Below, piece after piece: positions 23,101-34,192 of a stretch of DNA of 64,000 bases. The stretch's first letter is position 1, and the number at the start of each line of letters is the position of its first letter. The notes under the pieces were generated by a model, which saw nothing but the letters and a program-made list of their open reading frames with translations, was not told the origin of the DNA and did not search any database. A program made the translations under genes and the position numbers. The stretch comes from Diprion similis (taxonomy: Eukaryota; Arthropoda; Insecta; Hymenoptera; Diprionidae): positions 5,828,001 to 5,892,000 of the forward strand of contig NC_060116.1 in assembly GCF_021155765.1 (NCBI RefSeq). The letters are read 5' to 3'.

Positions 23101-26100
23101 ATCGGAAGTCGAAAGTCTATTCATGGCTTCACAGATTGATGCAGCCAATGAATTTCTCGGACCGCGGCAAATCGCTGTATTACAATGAACCAATTGCTGT
23201 AATTGATACGACTACAAAACTCCAAGAAAGCAAACATCCGCACTGCGTTTATCCAAGTTGATTAATGTCTGGTAAATTGAACGTGAGAAGCTAATGAATT
23301 ATTAATTCGCGGAAGGAAACTGGCTCTCAATATTCAAATACAAACGGATCCACACTTCCAAGTTTAACGACAAAAGTAAGAGGACAAGGAAAAAGAAGAA
23401 GAAGAAGAAGAAGAAGAAGAGTGTCTCCCTTCTCAAGTCCTCGAGCCTTTCACAATCTCGTCGGGTTCAATGTCCGGGGCGACCCGCGATCCTCGTCGGT
23501 CAGGTGTGTAAACCGAGAATCAAGCGACCAGCCGACGGATTTCAAGAATGCTACGTGCACGCGGACACGTTCTTTGATTGTAGTACAAGATTGTGCAGGT
23601 ATAAGGAACGGAATTTATACCCACGGGAAGAGAAGCTTCGTCGTCACCGGCGAGGCAGGCCGACTTTGACCGTGAAACTTTTTTCATTCGAAGGCACTGC
23701 TAGGTAGGTCAGATTCTTAATCGCTGTACAGTTAGGTTAGAAATGTGAATGCGATGAGAGGAATTGAGATAGGACATTAAGGGGATTAAATTGCTGTTTA
23801 GCTAAAGATCGATGATGATTTTGATAGATTTCAGTACGAGGTAGTCGTGCATCCAGCATCCGGTACTTGTAAAATTATTATTGTATATACGTAAGCTACG
23901 AAGATCTTTTTGAAGATACAAAAATAGAAAGTACTGGTGTTATTTATAAACGAAAGCTTAGATATATCGATGATTCGTTTTAAATCGTTTCAGAATTTTT
24001 AAGAATCTAGTAGATTTTTAACCATTATAAAGCAATTTGGAAGAAAGCATCGGTACCTAAGCCTACGTTCCTAGTTCCAATATTATATATTTTGTATTTT
24101 TTTATTTTTAGAAGGATGTGCGTAGCTTACAAATATCATAATTTCATAAGTGTTGATTGTTTAGCTATCTCATAATAGAATTTACAAGAAGTATCGAAAT
24201 TTTGTCAACTAACCTAACTTAACATCACGCAACAAATCAAATTAAACGTACACTTGAAGTTTTTACGACAAGCTCTATTTAAGAGAAGAAATTAGCTACG
24301 GAAATTTGGTTTGCGCACATCGAATTTAAAATCTAGGACACCGAATAATGCGTCCTGTTGATTAGTCGAAAAGTAGAATCGGTTTAGAGAAGTTTGGGTT
24401 TTGTGTCTCAAGAATCGCTGACGTAATTTTCTGTGCATTCTAACGCGGACCAAAAAGGGTCTCGTGATGTCAGACTCGCAATCAGCATTCGAGCCTTCGG
24501 CGTCTGAGAGCCCTGAAGCTGGACTTACAAAGAGACAGAGAAGGTCGGGACGTAATATCGAGAATTAATTTAGGTCACCGCGCGTGAATTCTGAATTGAA
24601 AACAGTCGCTTGGAGACACGGGAAAAAAGAGTTGAGAAGCCCGAATTAAAAAGAAAAGAAAAAAGCTCCGGTGGTTGAGTAGAGAGATAATTCCATACAT
24701 TTCTTCTTTTATCGAAAACAAAATCATATGAACCATATTAAAATCCATTAATTTTTTTTTATCGATCTTGTTCGTTGGTAAAAAAAAAAAATATCTGTTA
24801 AGTAAGATCGTCATAGGTTACAAATGACAAACACATGGCTTATCAAAACGTACATTATCCTTATCTAAATGCTATTCCATTTAGAAACAGAATACACTAA
24901 AGTTCCGAATATTATCTGAACGATATGCTTTTGATTTATGTCAGAAAAAGTTACTCGTGATCCAGCTTCTTAATTAATTGTACTTAATTTTGTTCAACTT
25001 AAGGGAACATCGGACGAACCAAACTTGAATTGATTCTCTCAACTTTCGTCTCCTTGTTTTTTCTTTTTTTGGTAATATTTCGACTGGGCATTAAACACCG
25101 CAAAAAATATTCGGTGCGGACTTTGATAGTTCATAATTTGGTGCCAATCTAATACTGCTGATTCTTAACAGTACGGTAGTCCACACCGACTAATTTTCGT
25201 CCATTTCAATATCGAAATTATCATTTTTTCCACAGTACGCAGGTAATACACATTATTCAAAAAAATTACCTGCAAGTGGTGGCATTTTCTCCGACTGCTC
25301 CTGTTCCTGCGCTAGCTCGTTGCTGTTCGCGTTCGAGTGCGGACGAAGGTTTGGTACGGCGACGAGGGCGAGAGAAAGCAGAAGAACCATCAGACAAGTG
25401 GCAGGCTGTGCACTTTTGTTGCTGTTCTGTATGAGGGTTTGCAGCCTCTTTAGCTGCCCGGCGAGACTCTGGTTTTGGCTCTGGAGGGCCTTGATGCGTT
25501 TAAGGAGAGTCATGTTTTCCTCGGTGCACTGCTTGACGCGGTCCTCGAGGCCGTCGACGTACTCCTTTTTCCTCTTGCGGGAGTCTTGGGCGGATATCTT
25601 GTTGCGTATCTTGCGTCTGATCCTCTTGAGTTCGCGCTCCTCGTGTTTGGTAAGCGGATAGTGAGTAGGCAGAGTGATTCCCTCCTTCTGGAGCAACCGC
25701 TTTTCCTCACTGTTCAGCTTCAGCCGAGGGTACGGTGACGTTTCCGGTTCCGAACTCACTTCGTCGCTCGATATTCCACCCTTTTCGCTACCGGAATCGT
25801 CCTGCTTGATGCTCACCTGTTTCGGAAGTGGCGGTCATTTGATGGATACTTTTTTTTTCTACCACGTAGAAGGGAAAGAAAGAGGAGTTACAAGGGCTGC
25901 GGAAGCTTACCGACAATGGTTTGCTGATCACGTTGCCCTGGTTGATCTTGAAGCCTTTAAGATTCCTCGCCTGCGTCGCGTTTATGATTTTTATCGTCCG
26001 GACTTCCTTCATGTCCTTTAGGCTTACCGGAAGGAGAATCGAACGCGGATTTCCCGAGCCGACCGGTGTTACCCGGATCAATTGTCTAATGTTATTACGT

Positions 26101-29100
26101 TTGTTACTCTGAAGATTGCGCAGATTGATCGTCGCTTCCGGTGGAATTTCTGGCTGGTGTTGTGTCACGACGTCTGGAACAGTTAGAAATCAGGTCATTC
26201 GTAGCTTTGTATACTGCATTGAATTATCGAAGTATTTGACAGTGAGGATCGATGGATCAGCTTGTTCTAAATCAACGAGGCTGAAGTTAGTAACGTTAAT
26301 GTATCGAAAAAAAAATTACTGAAGCATTTACTGCACCTTGAATAAATTGAATGTACAAAAATCTGAGCTTTTGATGCTGTACTAACAGTTTACTAAAATT
26401 TAAGTCATCTTAAAGCAGCAAAAATAACGACGTTTTACAAAGATGCGTCATTACAATAAAGTTACAAAATTCAACCTGATCTAAATCATCGATTCGAGTT
26501 TCGCGTTCAAGGCTAAAATCCAGTTTCTCTCTTTCTTCGATTTTTTTGAAGATTCTCGGATCGAATTTAAAAAAAAATTCGACCCAGAAATCCCTTGGAA
26601 ATATGTTTAAAAAATTGTCGACTCAACCATGCTGAGTATTTGGTAATCGCGAAGAATATAGACCGCAGCTCGATAATGAGGTCAGAGTACCTACATGTGA
26701 AATTGGCTGAAGATAGTGGTTGTATAACATACGTATATGCCACTAAAGCGAAACAAGGCGCGTCACGTAATATCACGCACAGAGAATTCCTACACAAGAA
26801 GTGTATTTTACCTTAATCAAGTTAATTTACCCTAGAAAACGATGGGAAAACTTAGGACTTAGGAATTCATATACATAATAGCAAAGTTGCGTTCACACCC
26901 TTTACACGAAACATCTTCGAACTGCAGATAATATTCTTTATTTTATCAATTTTCACGTTTTCTTTTGGTGTACCACGTTACTGAGGACAGTAACAACTTA
27001 ACGATATCATTTGTATACGAGTCTTGCAAGCTCAGACTTCAAAGAGATATCTTTGACTTTTCTAACACGAAGAACCCTTTCCAATCCTGGTTTTCGCAAT
27101 TCCCGCGTCACCCTTTGTAACAACACTTGTAGGTACTCACTAAAATTGAGGGTCTGTTGCTGTTGCTGGACGACGACGGCCTCCTGGGATTGTCCGTCGG
27201 CGATGTTGTTGGGCTCGACGACGTTCACGAGGGTTTGTTCAAAGTCCATTTCCTCCGTGGCATCCGTCCCAGGTGATCCGAGGTTCGAGCTCATCACCGA
27301 TCTGATCGGGCTGTCGATCGGACTTTCGGGGCTTGATTCAAGGGATTGATTCGGGCTCTCAATTGGGTCGAATTCGACGAAATCCCGAGGGCTGTTCAAG
27401 TCGGAGTTGAATTCTATCTGCTCTTCCTCGATCGGCAGTAGCGGGCTCAGCTGCTGTTCGCACGAGCTTAAAGCACTCGAGAGTCCGCTGTCCGACGAGG
27501 AGGACGGAATTGCAACCAGGTCGCTGTCTATCAGATCGAACTGGTTGTCCAGCTTGAATATCGAGTCCAGGAAATCGTCCGGATTCGTCGGCCATTCTTC
27601 CGTCTGAAATACGAAAAATTTTCTTTGATTTAAAAGTAAATAAAACGACACAAGTATGTATCTTGCAGATTTCAGCAGCTGTCCAGCTAAGAATTTCACG
27701 ATTTTCTGCCGATTTAGCTGATTATTCAAGTCAAAATTTTCGTCGCAATTTGAGAATGAAAATTACTCAGTTTTTTAGGGTCAACTATGTGCAATCTACG
27801 AATCTAGTTTCTTCGTTTCGTTTTTTCTACACGAGAAAAAAAAATAAAAAAATTTCCGCGTTTTAGATCGTAACAGTTGTGAACAACAATGAAGCAAGTT
27901 TGTTTAAAAAATGCTAATGAGTAACGAAATTCAATACGAGGTTAATGAAATGACAGTTTTTCGACTTCGGAATAATTTTAAAGAAGCTGGATTTGAGAAA
28001 TGTGAGTTTAGATAAGGTTTACAAAATTCGAGACCACTAAATTTTTTAAATGAAAAGTTTTCCTTAAAATTCACGCTCGTAATAAGTTGACAACTTGATT
28101 TGTTAACCGGAAAAATCGTTGAAGGCTTTCCCGAATCGGAATACAATATTTTTTTCAGCAAGTGTAAATAAATTGTTTGAAAAATAAAAACAGGCCGTTC
28201 AAGTCGAATTGAATTTGCCATGTTTGTTGGATTGCACGCAAGAATAATTATTCGCAATCAATAAAACGACCATTATCTGCTAGGGTGTGATTTACTGAAA
28301 AGACAGACAGCCGGCGCCACGATTCGCGACAGTGAAAAACGTGCGAGGGTGTGATTGACATCGATTTATTGACGCGCGTTCAGGGATGCGGAAGGACGAT
28401 AAGAAGCTCGTTTCTCTGCCCCAATTGAGAAAGGTGGATCGATTTTCCATTCGGCTATCCTTTCTCATCAGTGTAACCAGTCAATTGTTAAATAAATTCT
28501 ATTACATCACGCGCTGCGCTTGTACGCCATGATTTCCCGTATAACAATAAATCGTCCTAAGCCCGTTAAATCTTATTTAAAATATTGAAAAAAAAACAAT
28601 AAAAATATAATACGAGATAACACATAGAATTTTGTCTGAAAACTGCAGTGAGATCTTTTTACGTAATATAATTATATGTGTTTTTTCTTGCAGGACATAC
28701 GCGGTAGAAAATATCTTCAGAAAGCTGACAATCACGGCGAAAAAAGGTGGAAAGAAAAGTTATCAGAGTGTGGCAGAATCGTACTAAGGTACATAATTTT
28801 TTATTCGTTTTCTTTTAGGTCAGTTATTTTGCAGATTTCTCCCGTTTCCTGTCTCTCTTTATTCTTCACTCTCTCCCTCTCTTTCTCTCTCTCTTCGCCG
28901 CGTACCTATTATATTCCTCTCTTTTTGGAATAGTTGTACAGGCACCGCATGGTAACGGGTGAAATTACTTATGGCATAGTGGTTTTACTGTTCTATGGTT
29001 GTTACAGTGTTACAAACTTCGTAGTGTAAGAATATAAGTAGTGAGCTCGTACAGATAATTGCACCCTTTGTTCAGTACAGTCAAAATTTGCATAGAAATT

Positions 29101-32100
29101 AGCTTTATACCGCGGTCGAAATTTTGTCCGCAATAATCCGTATCAGTAGTAGTGCTGTGCGATTACACGACCAATCGGCAACTTCGATTAATCATTTTTT
29201 TCGACTAATTGGTTAATTGATTAATTAAGTTTTTCGATTAATCGTTTTCCCAGTTAATCTTTACTTTACTGGTTGACCGGCAGAATTGTCATGAGACAAC
29301 TTTGATTAATCGATTATTTGGAGAAACGATCAACCGAAATCGCGTATTAATCGATTAGTCGAAAAAACGATTATTCGATTAATCTCACAGCTAACATTAG
29401 TACACATTGAGTCCGTGACTCGGTCCATAAATTTTTGTTGAGAAACTGGAAATTTCTGCGAGCGGGCTTCTGGACGAGCAGAATTATCGATCTTGAGAAT
29501 GACTAGAGCCAAATCGCGCTTTTAGATGTCCGTCGGGAATTCCCGCTGGATTAACAACCTAAAGCTATTAGCTAAAAGCGGTTATTTTACGATGAAATTT
29601 AGGAAAATGTCGATGCTAGTGCGTAGTTGCCTAAATATTTTCATCAACGTTACCTGCACGCTTTATAATTTATATACAGTACTGCGAAAGATGATTATTT
29701 CTACTGGATCCGACTATCTCGCAAGTTTTTTTAATTTCTCCGAATTAACGATGCGCAACATCGAGCAATAATTTAAACAGTTCGGTGCAAGGATAATAAC
29801 CAAGGCGACAACAATTAACTGCGTTGTGCAAAATTGTTTCAACGATTTCGGTTGAATTTTGCGGTATTATCATTATACAATTCAACCTTGCGATAAGAAA
29901 TTACTCTATAGAAACAGTAATAACACGTGGACTGAATTGAACGTGCAACTTACTTGTATTTAAAACTCGTGAATGCATGAACAACAATCAGCACTGATTA
30001 AATTCATCGGTATCAAGCCATGAGAAAAAAAAGAATTGTAGATTCTTGCCTACCGAGTTGCCTCTTTGCTCTAGATATCGCGCATGCATTGTTCGTCTGC
30101 TCATTTTAGGTCTTCAGAAAATGAAACAATAAATTTATGCTCATTGTAAGGGATAGCATTGTTGTACAGATACACCAATTAAACTCAGTTCATCGTCAAT
30201 CTTCACTGCTGAGTTCTTTATTCTCTTTATGCTTCGAACAGTCGGGCTTATAAGCGCTTCAGGGTCCCGCAAGCTAACGGTTCCTCCCCCCTCTTCGTTC
30301 CAAGAACGAAATTACACATGGGATGTGAATACTGGACACATTTGTTGTCTCGATCAAGATGCAGCCTTTTTCTATGTTGAATTCAGCGTAACAAAATGTC
30401 GGACGACAGTTTTCGAGTGTTGGCTATAATTTAATTGAAGAATAGTCGAAAACGAAGAACTGTGTGAGAGGATATAAATTGTAGAAATTTACAGGACGCA
30501 GGAGCGAATTTCTCCTTTCTTTCTGCTGGATTCCGTGTAACTTCTATTATCGAGCTCTCGACTGTACTTTGAGTTGTCGTAGGGGAGGGTGGCGCAAAGT
30601 GGCCCCTGGGGGCAAGTGGGTACCTTAAAATTTTTGATATGTAAAAAAATTTGAGAGCAAAGTGGACCCTCTGAAATTTTGTAAATAACAGAGGATAAAA
30701 TTAACCACGAGAACTTTTCATTAAATATAAATTATTCGGAAATCATTTACTCGAGTAATTGCAGACTTCATAACGCCAAACGTCTGAAGTTGTGCTTTAG
30801 TCTCAACTCGTCAAAGTCAAATAATTTCCTGAACTTGAATTTGTGAATACTTTTTCTCGAGAAAGCTAGATAATAATTTAACATAATTGTTCATATGAAA
30901 ACTAAACGTTTTATTCTGATTTTAGGCATTATTTTCTTAAGGGGCCAACTTTGCTCCACCTTCCCCTATGTATGCGGTGTTTATAGGTTTTTGAATTGAA
31001 CGTCCTATCGGAATGCACGCAATTTTGTCGATACGGCTTGTAGAACCAAAAAGAAAAAGAACACTCATCGTTGCACGTAGCTTTATAATTATTCTTTGAC
31101 CGATGTTCGCATAATTTCGAATACGTTCTCAGGTCTTGACGATAATGATAATGATTCGTGCAGTCACATATGGTCTGTACAATTAGGTCGATATATCTTC
31201 CATCTGGAGATCTCTCTTCCGAGGAGCGCGGTGCCTTCTTTTTCAACCTCGTTAAGATCGGTCTTCCGTCGTTGCTTCCAAACACGACGATAATGAAGCC
31301 ATTTTGGATTTCGCCTTTCACTCTGTTTCTTGCGGTCCCAAGTTGCTGATTCTTCCGATCGATGAAAAACGTGTCCTCGATTATGCACTTAATCACCTTG
31401 GCAAAATCAGAATAGCGTTTGAAAAGCGGGTGACATTAAAGTGTATAAAAATCACTCATCGCTTCCCTCCTAATTCATTTCCGGAAGAAGTGAGTGCATT
31501 GAGTTGTTCCGATTCGGAAATAATATTCCATAGAACAGCGTCTAGCCTCGGTTTCAACCATTGCACCGTATATGTATAATAATGAAAGTCCTGAGTCTGA
31601 TGATGGTTAGAGTCCAATTCCTCTACAACGGTGAATATGAGCTCAGGATGATGATGGGTCATCGCTACTGCGAATTAGCGGTAAACTTGCATGCCTTTAA
31701 GTCGTTTTCGCGTCCACCTTCCAGACTAACAAATTAAAAAAAAAAGCGGCGCATGTAGCTAGATTGGAACAACTCGTGGTAACAAAATGGTCCGTTTATT
31801 ATCCACCGGAGTTTTTGCAAATTTATACTAGACGATGCGGGCGCAAAAAACGTTTCAAGTGCCCACACGTTCACCAAATTTTCAACTTATTATTCAAAAT
31901 CAACCGCGAAGAACTGAAGAAGTATTCGATCAGGTTCACTTGTGCTGTAGCACGCAAACATTTACGTATCATGTATATTTGAAGTGTGAGTCATCGGCGT
32001 GTGGCAAAACAGTTTGAAATTTTACAATAGATGTAAAGTCTGTAGGCGCAAGCTTTGAAGTTTCGTTCCAAACGGGAAAGACCAGGATTCATGCAGATGC

Positions 32101-33489
32101 CTATTATACGTATACACGAGTAACATGCAACCCGGAGAATTCGATTGCAGAACTCGTGGTACCAGCGAGTCAATAAGATTGGATATGATACGAAGACCGA
32201 GGACCTCGCGCTTTATCTCACTTGTGCACGTATTCTACGTAACACATGTGTGTTATTTATGCAGCTGTAAAAGGCATTGTGCAACGCGTAATATACTAAT
32301 TATGAAGAAGGATATAGGGAACCGGTTATCGCGTACGAAAATTTTTCGAACTTTGATGAATTTTTAATGAAAATATTCAAGTTTTCGACGGAACAGGATG
32401 AGGCGCCTGAATATTACAAGTCCAGTTGACAACGTTTGCAGAAATGAAGAAGCGAACCATTCCTCGAATTTCCAAAACCTATCATAGAATTTTCATCGAC
32501 TTGGTATGCTTTTGAGCTGCTGCATGGGTTTGAGTAGAATGAAAACTGATTATCGTCGACCGGATTTGCGAATGAGGCAACTTGCAGTGCTAAGTGAAAG
32601 TATAGAAAACAAACGTGTGTGTACGTAATGTAATAGTCACCGACGAACTTGATCCGACAAAAGCGTAATGAATCATCGTGAATCGTTTCCTAGCATCGAC
32701 TGTCCGATGTTTTTCCTCATTTCTTTTCCCCTTCTTCCTTGTGGACTTCGGCCACGGTTAATCGGTAGCCCGAGCATACTTGTCGGCTGATATCAGGTTT
32801 TATAACGATTGCCGATATACAGTCTGTGGACCAAAATGGCCGCCGTCAGCAAGCGGCACGTGTGGCGGCGCGTTAAAATCTCGCCATATGTTTAACAAAA
32901 ACGTGAATCGGCATGATCTAAACTGGGAACTATCGGCATTGCCTTTGTTTCTTGGGGGTCGGCGAAACGCAGCGCAACTTGTTGCAAATCCCGGTTTCTA
33001 TTTCTGGCTCAAACCCGCTGTTTTGACAAGCGTGCATATAGCGCGCGTGGTCCACTTTTCGCCGCGGCGCGAGCCGGCATAGGTTCAAAAACGAGTTTGC
33101 TAAAGTCTCGCTTGTTTTGCTCCTTGGCTTATCTGCGACGTTCATCTTCGCGATTCACAATCAGATACCTATTTCGAATCACCGCTCTATCTACACGTCT
33201 TGTTTGTTTATGCCGCAAGCCGAGCAGCGTCTGCTTGACTCGGAGGATAAGTATCATAAATCATTGAGACGGTGTTATCAATGTTCGTACTCTGCACCTA
33301 GACGGGAAACCGCTTTGGAAAAAAGAAACACGATGACGAGACCGGACTGGACATTTCGTCACTTACCGCTATAGCGTCGTCCCGGCAATCGTCGTCCATG
33401 AGAACGGACTCGTGCTTAACGTCTTTCAGCATCGGATCCTCCCGGTCGAACAGGAGGTCCATCAGACTCATGTCCGAGGACAGCGACAT
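17137..33489 (-). CDS. CrebA: CrebA, ER-anchored bZIP factor of the CREB3 family
   Basis: Five coding exons give 604 aa: 33367-33489, 27141-27603, 25911-26173, 25270-25816 and 17137-17555. Every junction agrees in phase. An acidic N-terminal activation region (residues 1-195) includes a Q5 run. The basic region (about 347-368) reads RRKIRNKISAQDSRKRKKEY and is typical of CREB3-like factors; a leucine zipper follows to about 415. A single membrane segment covers about 424-437. The last exon, 7.7 kb downstream, supplies the luminal GRSRSLLY motif that continues PPLA from exon 4. CrebA activates secretory-pathway genes, for example in salivary gland and epidermis of Drosophila. The RSLL at 469-472 fits the site-1-protease pattern RxxL, which is an inference. 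An in-frame TGA 12 bases upstream supports the ATG at 33489. Many plus-strand open frames here are shadows. Confidence 0.95.
17556..25269. other. CrebA intron 4, 7.7 kb, no gene seen
   Basis: This long intron separates the bZIP/membrane exon from the terminal exon. Its donor is CAG|gtaatt and its acceptor ttttacag. I found no nested gene I can name. The longest frame, 113 codons at 21714-22055 on the plus strand, begins with TTG and has no recognisable domain. A GC-richer patch lies at 23430-23700. Confidence 0.5.
23394..23421. repeat. (GAA)n microsatellite in CrebA intron 4
   Basis: About nine GAA/AAG triplets in a purine-rich run. Confidence 0.9.
26275..26480. mobile_element. hAT-type MITE, copy 3, in CrebA intron 2
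   Basis: It begins ACGAGGCTGAAGTTAGTAAC and ends TTCAACCTGAT, the same asymmetric termini as copy 1. A perfect 8-bp direct repeat CTAAATCA flanks it at 26267-26274 and 26481-26488. It is noncoding, 206 bp, and lies just upstream of exon 3 (ending at 26173) in the direction of transcription. Confidence 0.8.
29157..29388. mobile_element. hAT-like element rich in TTAATCG, in CrebA intron 1
   Basis: The left end TAGTGCTGTGCGATTA and inverted right end GTTAGCTGTGAGATTA look like degenerate terminal repeats. Flanking octamers ATCAGTAG and ATTAGTAC agree at six of eight positions. The interior has many ATTAATCG/CGATTAAT blocks that pair with each other. Boundaries are approximate. Confidence 0.5.
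30582..30966. mobile_element. 385-bp TA-flanked MITE in CrebA intron 1
   Basis: Terminal inverted repeats of about 26 bp begin GGGGAGGGTGGCGCAAAGT on the left and, inverted, GGGGAAGGTGGAGCAAAGT on the right. TA flanks both ends at 30580-30581 and 30967-30968. It has no complete transposase frame. Confidence 0.75.
30929..31396 (-). other. Unexplained 155-codon open frame in CrebA intron 1
   Basis: A minus-strand frame open for 155 codons, whose end runs into the MITE at 30582-30966. The translated sequence is basic and shows no motif I recognise. A decayed gene, a lineage-specific coding exon, or chance are all possible. Confidence 0.15.
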
Positions 33490-33960
33490 TTTCGAAACTC
33501 AATTCAAGTCGCTTCTCAGGGCGGGAAAATGTAAACTCGTCACTGCCACTGACTCACTGAATTGTACTCGCGATGCTCTCCCATCGATACAAACTGCACT
33601 GAACACGGCCCGCACCGCGATCGCGAGATAACTGACAGCAGCTGCGTTTCACTTTTGGCTTCCGCCCCTCCTCGTCGACGCGATTATTCCCCACCGCCTA
33701 CTCTCGACGCACCGACGACGACGGCCGCGAACCAACGGTTCTTTGAACTTGGAACAGCGGGACGGAGTGGGGGTCACCCTGGGTGCACCGACCTTAGAAA
33801 TTTGAATTAATCGACCGAGGATACGATATGAATTTTTTCAAATTCGATGGGATTTTTTCACACGCGTTGGACTCGCGATAACAGACACGGCTAAGCGTGA
33901 CCGCATAGCCGACTGCCAGCGTGTAACTAATTACGTCACGGCGTCGCGGCGAGTTGTAAG
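33490..33960 (-). promoter_or_regulatory. CrebA 5' UTR and promoter, CpG-rich
   Basis: The sequence upstream of the CrebA ATG is clearly richer in GC and CpG than its surroundings. On the minus strand TCAGTT at 33635-33630 matches the arthropod initiator consensus and would give a 5' UTR of about 144 bases. I see no TATA box at the right distance. A CRE/ATF half-palindrome is annotated separately. Confidence 0.4.
33931..33938 (-). promoter_or_regulatory. CRE/ATF-like site TGACGTAA upstream of CrebA
   Basis: TTACGTCA on the plus strand reads TGACGTAA on the CrebA sense strand, about 440 bases upstream of the start codon. CREB/ATF and CREB3 family factors bind TGACGT cores, so autoregulation is possible but unproven. 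Confidence 0.3.
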
Positions 33961-34162
33961 ATTCCTATTGGGTGAGCCTGTTGAGTCGATAGCCGATTCG
34001 AGTTTTGTTCCGACAACGGAGCGCCTCTGGCGGATCTTTCGACCGTGAGAGACTCGGGGATGAAGAACCTCCAGTCGGTGCTGCTGTCTCATGGAATCCC
34101 TCTGTACCATTTATGCCGCGAATCGGATGGTCAGATATAACTGTATGTTTCTGCACTCGTTT

Positions 34163-34192
34163 TTCAAATTCAAATTCAAATTCAAATTCAAA
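34163..34192. repeat. (TTCAAA)5 minisatellite
   Basis: Five hexamer units, about 670 bases upstream of the CrebA start codon. Confidence 0.9.

Larger units (their letters stand above)
27604..33366. other. CrebA intron 1, 5.8 kb
   Basis: Holds two inverted-repeat elements (29157-29388, 30582-30966), an unexplained minus-strand open frame (30929-31396) and a CpG-rich patch at about 32820-33080. That patch contains AAATGGCCGCC (YY1/Pho-like) and an E-box CACGTG at 32858. The patch could be an enhancer or an alternative promoter; this is only an inference. Confidence 0.4.

Noticed and set aside
25320-26021. Plus-strand frames of 87-115 codons
   Set aside because: They are shadows of the CrebA bZIP exons on the other strand.
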